Shown here piece by piece: positions 24,072 to 34,251 of a stretch of DNA of 64,000 nt. A model generated the notes under the pieces. It did no database searches, was not told where the DNA came from, and saw only the letters and a program-made list of their open reading frames with translations. The stretch spans positions 2,108,001-2,172,000 of the forward strand of contig PZJY01000011.1 in the NCBI GenBank assembly GCA_031472005.1. The letters run 5' to 3'. The translations under genes and the position numbers were made by a program. Numbering within the stretch: position 1 is the stretch's first letter; each line of letters starts with the position of its first letter. The DNA is from Tetracladium setigerum (taxonomy: Eukaryota > Ascomycota > Leotiomycetes > Helotiales).

Positions 24072-26517
24072 ATGGCAAACGGCACCCAATCTAGCAATGC
24101 TATTGTTCCTGCCAACGACGGCACTGGTACGTTCGCTCACTCGCTCAACATTCTTCCCACGTCACCACAGCTAACTCTTTTCCCCCAGGCGTCGTGGGTA
24201 TGGACCCTTGGCTCGAGCCATTCAAGCCCGCTCTTCGCGAACGATATAGCAAGGCAGAGAAATGGCTCAAGACAATCAACGAGACTGAGGGAGGATTAGA
24301 CAAGTTCAGCAAGGTCAGTTCGCCCTCGCAGATACGAATTTCCCATATGCTGACTTTTCCAGGGAACGGACAAGTTTGGTTTCAACGTGGACAAGAAAAA
24401 CAACATCACCTATAGGGAATGGGCACCCAATGCTGTGGAGGCATTCCTGATTGGTGAATTCAGTATTTCACACAGTTACAGATCCCCCGGCCGAGGACAG
24501 CCTGCTAACCTCTCGTAGACGACTGGAGCCGAGAATCGCATCCCATGAAAAAGGATCCCTTTGGAGTTTTTGAAGTCGTTATTCCAGCAAAAAATGGCAA
24601 GCCTGCCATTGCACACAACTCGAAGATCAAGGTAAGCTCCTCATAACCCACTCAGAAAATGATGCTGACCTGCTAGCTTTCCTTGGTCACCCCTCTGGCG
24701 AACGAATCGAGCGAATTCCCGCATGGATCAAATATGTGACCCAAGACTTGAAAGTCTCTCCAGTCTACGATGCGAGATTTTGGAACCCACCCGCCTCCGA
24801 ACGATATGTCTTCAAACACCCCCGACCAAAGAAGCCCGAGAGCATTCGAGTATACGAGGCACACGTTGGCATTTCCTCCCCCGAGCTGCGCGTATCGACA
24901 TACAAGGAGTTTACAAAGAATATGTTGCCGAGAATCAAGCATTTGGGATACAATGTCATTCAGCTCATGGCAATTATGGAGCACGCATATTATGCAAGTT
25001 TCGGTTACCAAATCAACAGCTTCTTTGCTTCAAGCAGTCGATATGGTACTCCAGATGACTTGAAGGAGCTCATTGATACTGCGCACGGTCTGGGGATTGT
25101 GGTGCTTTTGGATGTGGTTCACAGTCACGCGTCCAAGAATGTCTTGGATGGCTTGAATCAGTTCGATGGCTCCGATGCTTGCTACTTCCATTCTGGACCA
25201 AAGGGAAACCATGATTTGTGGGATAGCAGACTGTTCAACTATGGTAGCCACGAGGTTTTGAGATTTCTGTTGAGTAATTTGCGTTACTGGATGGATGATT
25301 TCAACTTTGATGGATTCAGATTTGATGGAGTCACGAGCATGCTTTACACTCACCACGGTATTGGAACGTAAGTAAATCACCGCTTTTGTAAATCTGTCGC
25401 TGACATATGTAGGGGATTCTCGGGCGGTTATCATGAGTACTTTGGCCCCGCAGTTGATGATGATGGCATTGTTTATCTCATGCTGGCAAACGAGATGTTA
25501 CACTCGCTCTTCCCCGAGGTAATCACCATTGCAGAGGATGTCTCGGGTATGCCCGCTCTGTGTGTTCCACTCTCACTTGGTGGCGTCGGGTTCGACTACA
25601 GACTTGCCATGGCCATTCCTGATATGTGGATCAAGACGTTGAAGGAGCTGAAGGATGATGAGTGGGATATGGCGTCGATTTGCTTCCTTTTGACCAACCG
25701 TCGCCATGGCGAAAAGACAATTGCTTATTGCGAGAGTCACGATCAAGCGTAAGTTGCCATCTCGTGATCTTAGATTTTCACTAACATCCCATAGACTGGT
25801 TGGCGACAAGTCAATCATGATGCACCTTTGTGATGCGGAAATGTATACGAACATGTCTGACCTTACCGAATTCACCCCCATCATTGAACGTGGTATGGGT
25901 CTGCACAAGATGATTCGACTTCTCACCCACACTCTTGGAGGTGAAGGCTACCTCAACTTCCAAGGAAACGAGTTTGGCCACCCGAGTGGTTGGACTTCCC
26001 TCGAGCAGGAAACGACAACAGTTTCTGGTACGCACGTCGTCAATTCAATCTCACCGATGATCCTCTCCTGCGTTACAGGTATCTCAATGAGTTTGATGCG
26101 GGCATGCAAAACACGGAAGCGAAGTATGGCTGGCTTCACGCACCACAAGCCTACATCAGCTTGAAGAACGAGTCCGACAAGGTCATTGTCTTTGAGCGAG
26201 CCGGCTTGATCTTCGTCTTCAACTTCCACCCAACCGAGAGCTTTGCCGATTATAGAATCGGTATTGAGCAGGAGGGTACGTACCGGATCGTGCTCAACAC
26301 TGACAGCAAGGAGTATGGTGGATTTGAGAGGATTGATTCGGCAACGAGGTTCTTCACAACGGCGTTGGAGTGGAATGGGAGGAAGAATTTCACTCAGGTT
26401 TATATCCCTACGAGAACCGCTCTTGTAAGTCTGCTCCTTCTTTTCCCCTGTTTCATGGAAGTGGTTTTGTTCTAATTGATGATGATGCAGGTCCTTGCCC
26501 TCGAATCTACTCTTTGA
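24072..26517 (+). CDS. glc3: 1,4-alpha-glucan (glycogen) branching enzyme, two one-base breaks
   Basis: This GH13 enzyme makes alpha-1,6 branches in glycogen. The first exon is MANGTQSSNAIVPANDGTG (24072-24126). The second begins VVGMDPWLEPF. A CBM48-type N-domain follows (FGFNVDKKNNITYREWAPNA, FLIGEFNDWSRESHPM). The catalytic barrel shows YEAHVGISS, DVVHSHASKN, nucleophile FRFDGVTSM, acid/base TIAEDVSGMP and ESHDQA with the third carboxylate. The last exon is VLALESTL and stop. The frame slips twice. The first is at the C-run 24690-24693, before SGERIERIPAWIKYVTQDL. The second is at the C-run 25981-25983, before EWLDFPRAGNDNSFWYARRQ. Each is cured by one C. Since both sides of each break are highly conserved, I call one intact gene of about 700 codons with bases missing from the sequence. 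Confidence 0.95.
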
Positions 26518-29226
26518 GCTATTGTCATGTGTTGTGAGATTGGGAAGGTGTGAGGAGGAGAGAAAAAGTCGATATTTCTTTGTTTCTAGACGGAACGGAA
26601 CGGATCAGGAGGGGGTGAAACACTACAAATGTATGTAATAAAGCATGGGGCTCTGTTGAGAAAATGGGGAAAACAAATAGCATTCTTTCGATGGGTTCGA
26701 TTATAGTATTTAGTGGATAGTATTTAGTAGTAGTACTAGTGGTAGTCATCTTATTAGCCTGACATGGGCAGTTCATGATCATCCAATCATCCAAGTTACC
26801 TTGTGGCAATTCTCAAAATTGACCGTGATCGCATTTGTTGCCGAATTATGGAATTCCAGCGGATCGTCTTGACGAATAGTAAATTTAAGTGGCATGTTGC
26901 CAGAATTCACATTCACCAAGTTCCGTACCATTCAGACCTCATGAGTGTGCAAACAGGTATATCACTTCGCCCAAAAAACATTGGTGACAAGCAAGCCCCT
27001 CTCTCTGCGACTCTGATTTTCGAATCTCGTTTCTTTGAGTCTTTCTTTCGACTCTCTTTCCCCTCTTCAAAAAATGCAAAAGTAACCCCCCAGACCATTC
27101 AAATCTATATCCATAATTTCGTCCCTTCATCCAGACAGAACCTTTCAATGAATTGTTTCCACTCCAACAAAGCACAAGCATCATGTAAAAACGCGACAAT
27201 ATATAACATCAACACCTCACTTTTCAGGTACTGATACCAAGCAGTGTAGTATATTTATTAACATGTGTGGCTTGATAGGATAGATGGATGTGAAGGCAAA
27301 GGAGAACGGGGGATATTGAATGTTAGGATTTTAAGGGTATCATGCTTATGAATATAACAGGAATTTGGTACAAGGGGTTAGGGGGCTTTCTCTGAGGTCA
27401 TTTTCTTCTTTCACGAATCACAACTTGCTATCTTGACCTTTCAATAATGCCAACACTTAACATGGCTCCTTCACTTTAATTGCTGATAGCCAATGCTGCT
27501 CGCTATCAGTGATCTCTCATTACTGCTGGAGCTTTCATATACACCGAAGATAATACACTGAAGACAACTTGAGATCTCTCGCAGTGGAATGAGAACAGAT
27601 CCTAGCTATTGAAGCTCATTGCTGCAAGAATTTGGCAATCGGCTTTGCCTCTGCTATACACAGGGTAATAGTTAAGTCCTCGATACTTCAGTGCCCATCG
27701 CTGGTTCTTCTCAGTCTGCATTTGCCCGTAGAATGGATCCCAACGCCCACCCACCAAGGCGATGCCAACGCTCTCGATCTCAATGCAATATGCAAGGGAA
27801 TGGGGAGAGAAGAAATATTGGAGATACTAGGGGATGGTGTTCGCGAGGGTGGTCTTCTGTAGAGGTCATTTGTAAAAGGAAGATAGCTGCCACATAGGAT
27901 GGGGCCATTTCATGATTTCAATTTTATATTGCGGCTCAAATTTTTGGGAAGAAAGTGAGACATTTTGTAAAGTGCAGGTATGTACTACATACGTACTGAT
28001 ACCTCCCTCCCTCCTCTTCAGGAATCTTGCCATAATCAATATATTCCATCCAACTTACTCCAGTGTCTTAATTTTGCAATCGCAGGTAAGTCATTTGGCG
28101 ATGAAGTAAAGCAGTTATTAGATTATCAAAATCGTTCATTTGCCAGAGAAGTAAAAGGCAGAAATGCGATGATTTCATGTTTGGATGTTTGCAGAGGAAA
28201 TTGTGAAGGACAGAGTGACCCTCGACCTCGTTTTCGTGCTAATAACGCCTGGAGTAATTTTTTCCTGGGGTGTATATTGTTTTGTCGTCGATATCGAGAT
28301 TGACGTCGTTACAGTAGCATCTCCCAGAAAGCCAAACTCTCTATTTGTGACTTCGTGACTTCGTGATGGGTGTTGGGATCCATTCTGTGGACGTACGTAA
28401 GTGCTAAGGTGTATGACAATCGGGTAAGGCAGTCAAGTATCAAGGACTGGACTTCATTTCTTGGTATAGGTATGTGTGGCAATAGCAAAATCAGTAGCCA
28501 AATGCTCTCGAAGCAATGAAATTCAATGGCTGTCATTTGATCTGATCTCATTCGGTGTGGGATAATGGGGGTTCTTGAGTTGTCTTCGGTGTATACTGAA
28601 GATGTGTAACTGGGACGGAGCCGTGGACGTGCCAAGCCAATAAGTTTTTATATACAGAGCCCACGCCCACCAAAGAGGTCATCTGGCAACTCAAATAAGG
28701 GGTTGTACAGAAATCCGTCTTTCAAAAGCCTTTTTGCTATGGTTAGTAAGTATGTTGTGCATTATTTCTGTTGTGAAATAATTGAGCGATGGTTGTTGCT
28801 GGTCGGGAAAATTGGCAAATTTGCAGCTCGGATGAACACGGAAAGCCCAGGAATTGAACACGGTGACATGGCGGCGCGAGACTGTTGAGGATGACTTTGG
28901 TGAGCAAGAGCAAGAGTAAGAAATTGCCCATTATTCGGAGTCATTTTGAAGAATTGGGGAGGAATGTATTGTAATAGACATTTCCGTAGCATAAAGTTAA
29001 AGTAAACAATAAGACGGGATGAATTGATACTTCGTAAAGGGGTGTCACCTGGTGTTTGTTGTCATGGACCAGAGGAGGTCTTTTATTCTTGGCGGTCACG
29101 TGAACAGACGCTAGTCAAATCAACTCTCCTCAAGCTTGCCGAAGACCTCGTTGCATCTCAAATTCTGCTCCCAATCGTCCATTCCATCTCCACACCCATC
29201 CTCACAACTCTCACCCATCATCCAAG
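26518..29226. other. 2.7 kb gene-free stretch before ATP2
   Basis: I see no gene here. The stretch is AT-rich, with short open frames lacking codon bias. The right 150 bp is the ATP2 promoter and 5'UTR, with TCACGTGA at 29096 and a CT/AC-rich leader. Confidence 0.45.
29096..29103. promoter_or_regulatory. TCACGTGA palindrome upstream of ATP2
   Basis: This octamer is identical to the one upstream of COX5 and lies 124 bp before the ATP2 ATG. E-box type; the binding factor is unknown here. Confidence 0.4.
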
Positions 29227-32200
29227 ATGTTCAGGAGGTATGGTTCTCTATCTCCTCGCTTTTCTGGCGACCAATGGTTCAATTGAGCTGACTCTGGCAG
29301 ACCTCTCACATCAGCCGTCCTCGGGGCTTCGCGCAGTGCTTTCAGACCTGCCGTCTCGACCGGACTCAAGGCTGCTTCCCTTCGTTATGCATCAACTGAC
29401 GGCGTCCTCCATGGCAAGATCCATCAGGTTATCGGAGCTGTCGTAGATGGTAAGTCAACCTTCTGCCCACTCTTCCCGTCACGGGCGGCAAGCTCCTCCT
29501 GAGCTCGAAAAAATTGCATCAACAGCTGCGGGATTATTGGGACGCAATGCTAACGCTTCACGACAGTCAAGTTCGATACCGACAAGCTTCCTCCGATTCT
29601 TAACGCTCTCGAGACACAGAATGGCAACCAAAAGCTCATTCTTGAGGTCGCTGTACGTCAAATGAAGACCATCGCAACAATCATAACACGGAAGCTAATT
29701 GGGTCAATAGCAACATTTGGGAGAGAACGTTGTCCGCACAATTGCTATGGATGGTAAGGAGACCCATTCCGAGCTTGTAGGCCGAAAATTGACACAATTT
29801 CAATAGGTACCGAGGGTCTCGTCCGTGGTCACAGAGCTTCCGATACTGGTGCCCCAATCATGATTCCAGTCGGTCCAGGAACCCTCGGTCGTATCATGAA
29901 CGTCACTGGTGACCCAATTGATGAGCGTGGACCTATCAAGCACACCAAGAAGCTTCCAATTCACGCCGATGCGCCTCCTTTCACCGAACAATCCACAACT
30001 GCTGAGGTTTTGGTTACTGGTATCAAGGTCGTCGATCTCCTCGCCCCATACGCTCGTGGAGGAAAGATTGGTCTTTTCGGAGGAGCTGGTGTCGGAAAGA
30101 CTGTGTTCATTCAAGAGTTGATCAACAACATTGCCAAGGCACACGGTGGTTACTCTGTCTTCACTGGTGTTGGAGAGCGTACTCGTGAGGGTAACGATCT
30201 TTACCACGAAATGCAAGAGACTCAAGTCATCCAACTTGATGGCGAGTCCAAGGTCGCATTGGTCTTCGGTCAAATGAACGAGCCTCCCGGAGCTCGTGCC
30301 CGTGTTGCTCTTACCGGCCGTATGTTACTTCCCCTTTCTTCACACCTTCCTCCTCAACCCTCAACTGCCTCACATGGCTGCTCTTTCCCTTCAACTGGTG
30401 ATGGCTAGTGCTATCACCCACCTCGAGCGGTGCACCCCTCTCATCATGAGGTTTACACCATCACCGCCGCCAACCTGCGTAAGTTACGCAGAGAATTGTT
30501 CGAGTACGCTGCCGCATCTTCCCATATGGGTACGCGTGTTTGATCAATCTTCTCGGCCTCCTCCTCATCTCGCAGTTCGAGTACTCCTCGCTGCGAACTC
30601 CCCAAGCTGTTCTCGGAGTACGTACACGGCTGCTTTTGCAGTTGTCGTACCCTCAACGTCCGCGGCTTGTACCCGAACACTTGTTCTGTGTACACGGCAA
30701 CCATGGACTCGGATCCCGAGTTGGACTTGTCCGATGACGGCTCTGAGTTTGATCTGCTGCAACTCGGGTTTGCTGCCCAGAAGATTGATGATCTTGCGTA
30801 CGGTCTCGTACACATTGATCGTCCGGAGTGGTACATCAACCCCACGTTCAAGACTGTCTTCGATACCCGTGAAGCGTACGACTCTGTCACCGCCTCCTCA
30901 CCCCTTGCAACTGCACCGGGTTTGGACGCCGTCCTGAGTTCTCCTGCTCCACCGTCCCTCAACTTCTTCAGTACCCTGCCTCTAGCACCTGAAGACTCTG
31001 AGCACTGGGGCATTTACGCAATTGTCATGAAGAAACCTGGTTCTACTCCAAGCCTTTACATTGGCAGTGGCACCAACGTTGACATCGGCGTACGTGGTCG
31101 TCTCAAGGGGTACACTCCAACCGGTTCCAACCTACCCCGTTTTGTCGATAAACGCTTCGAACAAGGTTACCACATCAGCCACAAGGGTCTGCTTTGTTGG
31201 ACTCCCTACCCACTGTCGGTCTTGTACCCAGAGTTCGTGCACGCTTCCTACTCCTCGAAGCTGTGTACACCATCGTCTTCCACGCTTGCTTCGCAGCCAT
31301 CACCGACTCTTGGGTATCTGAAACCCTGCTTTGGCCTCGGGATACGGTTTCGTGGGCACCCCTCTGTTCTCATCTACCCCTGAAGGAGGCAATCCGAGGA
31401 AACTTGGACTTGTCACCGGAGGAGTTGGAAATCGTCGCTGCCCTCAGAGTTAAGCGCCTCGCTGAGAACGCACTCGAGCGATCTCGCAAACACAGAGCCA
31501 GGAAGACATCCGAGGACCCCGTCGGGTACCTCAAGCACTGCTCTGCCATGAAGCAAACCTGGTCCAACGAGAACAGAGACCGCGTAAACAAGACTGCTGC
31601 TCGGGTACGCGCCAAAGCCATCGAGGCCGAACGCTTCCCTTGCAAGGTCTGCGAGATCAACCTCCAGTCTCAACACGCTCTCGATAACCATCTACTCACG
31701 CAAGAGCATCAAGACCGTCTTGCTGGTGTCACCAAACCCCCACCCTCGCGGAGTGCGGTTGCGGTCAAAGCTGTTCGTGCCCAAGCCAAAGCCAACCGCG
31801 ATCACTACTGCGGTCCCTGCGACAAGCCGTTTAATAACGACTGGGAACTGAAGCGTCATCAAGATGGCAAACGGCATCAGGGCCGGGTCCTGAAGCTCGC
31901 GTCTGCGGGCTCCTAACTTACTCACATTTTCTTTTTGGTCTTTCTTTCTGTCATCAACAGTTTCGGCTACATTGTCAACAACATCAACATCATTGCTAAC
32001 ACATATGTTCATCGAAGTTACCGTAGCAGAATATTTTCGGGACGAAGAAGGACAAGACGTCCGTAAGTTCATCCCAGCTTCACTCACAAACATGATCAGA
32101 GTCGTTTACTAACACCTGGAATCTAGTTTTGTTCATTGACAACATTTTCAGGCAAGGCTCTTTTTGTTTCCCCATCATCTACTGAAACTAATACCTATCC

Positions 32201-32973
32201 AGATTCACCCAAGCCGGTTCCGAGGTGTCTGCTCTTCTTGGTCGTATCCCATCTGCTGTCGGTTACCAACCAACTCTTGCCGTCGATATGGGTCTTATGC
32301 AAGAGCGTATTACCACCACCACCAAGGGATCCATTACTTCCGTCCAGGCTGTCTACGTGCCAGCTGATGATTTGACCGATCCTGCCCCTGCCACCACCTT
32401 CGCCCATTTGGACGCCACCACTGTCTTGTCCCGTGGTATCTCTGAGTTGGGTATCTACCCAGCTGTCGATCCTCTTGATTCCAAATCTCGTATGTTGGAT
32501 CCTCGTGTTATTGGACAGGAGCACTACGATACTGCCACCAAGGTCCAACAGATGTTGCAAGAGTACAAGTCGCTACAAGATATCATTGCCATTCTTGGTA
32601 TGGATGAGTTGTCGGAAGCCGATAAGTTGACTGTCGAGCGTGCACGAAAGCTCCAGAAGTTCTTGTCTCAACCATTCGCTGTTGCCCAAGTTTTCACTGT
32701 AAGTTTTCATGAAATGTGTGATGCGAGTAATGGCTAATTGTTTTCTAGGGTATTGAGGGTGTTTTGGTTGATCTTAAGGACACCATCCGATCTTTCAAGG
32801 CTATCATGAACGGAGAGGGTGATGATTTGCCAGAAGGTGCTTTCTATAGTAAGTTTTCTCTCCCAATGTCATTTGTTGGCAACATCTAATTCATCTTGCT
32901 AGTGGTTGGTGATATCGATGCGGCCCGTGCCAAGGGTGAGAAGATTCTTGCCGAGCTCGCCAGCGAGGAATAA
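29227..32973 (+). CDS. atp2: Mitochondrial ATP synthase subunit beta
   Basis: This is the catalytic beta subunit of F1-ATPase. I place ten exons. Exon 1 is 29227-29237 (MFRR after joining). The presequence and GKIHQVIGAVVDVKFDTDKL follow. IMNVTGDPIDERGPIK, the P-loop GGAGVGKT, the catalytic-Glu region GVGERTREGNDLYHEM and PPGARARVALTGL lie before and across intron 5. [33 protein letters not shown] and LGRIPSAVGYQPTL follow. The end is KGEKILAELASEE, stop 32971-32973. Introns: 29238-29300, 29450-29566, 29653-29710, 29754-29806, 30320-32017, 32063-32126, 32152-32202, 32699-32747 and 32849-32902. The seventh has a GC donor (CAG|GCAAGG). The fifth is 1,698 nt, far longer than the rest, and carries the nuclease-like ORF. 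All exons join in frame without missing bases, so the host gene looks functional. Confidence 0.96.
30320..32017 (+). mobile_element. 1.7 kb nuclear intron of ATP2 carrying a GIY-YIG / zinc-finger gene
   Basis: The donor is GTATGT at 30320 after codon GGC plus one base (phase 1). The acceptor is CGAAG ending at 32017, with a CTAAC branch-site match 22 bp before it (in TTGCTAACACATATG). The other eight introns of this gene are 49-117 nt. About 54 nt separate the donor from the first ATG of the internal ORF, and about 100 nt separate its stop from the acceptor; together these equal one ordinary intron. The simplest reading is an endonuclease gene inserted into a normal spliceosomal intron at a highly conserved ATP2 site. 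Spliceosomal ends are seen; mobility is inferred. Confidence 0.75.
30374..31916 (+). CDS. Intron-borne GIY-YIG endonuclease-like protein with two C2H2 zinc fingers
   Basis: This lies wholly inside ATP2 intron 5, out of frame with ATP2. The first ATG is at 30374 (MAALSLQLVMASAITHLER); the stop is at 31914-31916. The GIY-YIG core is GIYAIVMKKPG, then LYIGSG, then RGRLKGY with the expected arginine, then LLLEAVYTIVFHACF with the expected glutamate. A basic linker leads to two fingers of spacing C-x2-C-x12-H-x5-H: CKVCEINLQSQHALDNHLL-type near 31640 and CGPCDKPFNNDWELKRHQD near 31810. Three interruptions occur: one C short at 30435-30438, a TGA at 30541-30543, and one C short at 31204-31206. The two C-run gaps match base losses in neighbouring genes. 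The TGA may lie in a 46-nt mini-intron (30530-30575), though that would need one more base at the C-run near 30600; otherwise it is a real stop. Codon use is protein-like throughout, so the gene seems recently active. The homing role is inference. Confidence 0.78.
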
Positions 32974-33386
32974 AGCAGCAGGCTTTTGTGTAATAGAAAA
33001 TATGGAGTGGAAGGATGACCGAGCCGAAGGAAGGGAAATGGGGATAAAACCATGTGTATAGCTTTTTGCGGGAAATGGGAAGGGGTCGGTGGGGTTGCGT
33101 TGGAAGGGTTAAATCAACGAACCAACGACGCTTGATTGATCTTTGCTCTTTTGCTCTTCCTGCCTGCCCTTCCCTTTGTTTCCTTTACTCAAGCGGCTTG
33201 CTCGTACTCCTGCTCTACCTCATACTTTTTCCTTGGGTTCAGTTTTTTTTTAGCACTACTTTGTAAGAATGAAGATGATAAAGACGATCTGAGGCTTTTT
33301 CCCAGTTTGCTCTGTGATATTTGATCATGATGATAAGTTACCTGTCTATCCTATGCTATGACAAGCCGCACTTGACTCATACTTGA

Positions 33387-33554
33387 CGAGCAAATCTCAC
33401 TGAGAAAGCCCGTCGCCGGTCAAAGCAACCTATTCAAGCTGCGGCAAAGAAAAACGATGATCATTACTATGCTATATGCAATAAGAGCTTTGAGAATGAA
33501 TATTCCTTAAAACGCTATCAGGATGCTCTTAAGATACTTCAAAAAAAGAGTTGA
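33387..33554 (+). pseudogene. Decayed copy of the intron-borne zinc-finger C-terminus
   Basis: In one frame this reads a basic stretch and then DDHYYAICNKSFENEYSLKR, YQDALK and stop TGA at 33552-33554. It lines up without gaps with the second finger of the ATP2-intron protein (DHYCGPCDKPFNNDWELKR). The first zinc Cys and the first zinc His have both become Tyr and the second His is lost. Cys-to-Tyr and His-to-Tyr changes both need a single G:C to A:T transition. A stop (TGA at 33384-33386) precedes it in frame. It is therefore a non-functional relic of the same family, lying about 0.4 kb past the ATP2 stop. No GIY-YIG part is recognisable nearby. Confidence 0.65.
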
Positions 33555-33604
33555 AACGTTTAAAAGTAGAAAAGTCGAGTTATAGGAAAGTCACTATCGA
33601 GCCT

Positions 33605-33656
33605 TTGACTTTTCGACTTTTCTACTTTTCTACTTTTCTACTTTTCTACTTTTCTA

Positions 33657-33690
<34 letters not shown>
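33605..33690. repeat. CTACTTTT / CTACTTT microsatellite
   Basis: There are about six copies of an 8-bp unit (CTACTTTT) followed by about four copies of the 7-bp form (CTACTTT). A short inverted version (AAAAGTAGAAAAGTCGA) lies 40 bp upstream at 33558-33576, so the two could pair. It is next to the zinc-finger relic. Confidence 0.8.
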
Positions 33691-33691
<1 letters not shown>

Positions 33692-34251
33692 GAGAAATAC
33701 TAATAATATTAAAATTCTAAGCGGCAGGAGAATCCTGAGGGATATGTTGATTCTCACTCCAACAAAAAATATGTTACCAAAGCCTTTCGCATCAATCTAT
33801 TCACTAAGCAGTGTAGGAAGTGCCCTTGCGGCCGAGGAATTGGAGAACGAGAAACCTCCATAGTAGTGGAAACATTAATATTAATAAAGAGAAAACAGAG
33901 TTTAGTATAGAAAGATTAAGAAGGTTGGATAGTGATTTAGAGGCTCGGAATTAAGTATTCTTCGGTTTGGTTGAAAGTTAGCGCGTGTGTGTAGCAATAG
34001 ATTGATAGAGACACGACACCAGCGGCCGCATCGAAATCGAAACCTCGGAATTCTTGATGAAGAGAGTCAGGAACTGTTATACAATCTATTTCTGCATTTA
34101 TGACTTCTATCGACTGTAACATATACCCGGGACAGAAAAGATTTATTACGCAATATCAGACCTTGGAAAAATACCACAACCTAGCTCGTAAACCGAAAAG
34201 CAAACCAAACCTGAAGGAAAGGAGAGTTCGCGCTCACGGCCCTAGGAACGG

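Larger units (their letters stand above)
32974..34251. other. Intergenic after ATP2 with relic and microsatellite
   Basis: This holds the ATP2 3'UTR, the zinc-finger relic (33387-33554), a CTACTTT microsatellite (about 33605-33690), and an AT-rich tail. A short open stretch around 33725-33850 contains CRKCPCGRG; I do not recognise it. Confidence 0.5.

Noticed and set aside
30320..32017. Group I or group II intron in ATP2
   Set aside because: The ends and branch site are spliceosomal (GTATGT, CTAAC, AG), and I see no group I core or group II domain V-like element; the host is a nuclear gene.
30311..32023. TTACCG flanks ATP2 intron 5 on both sides like a target-site duplication
   Set aside because: Both copies encode the conserved Leu-Thr residues of ATP2 (LTGLTV), so they belong to the host protein and would be there without any insertion.
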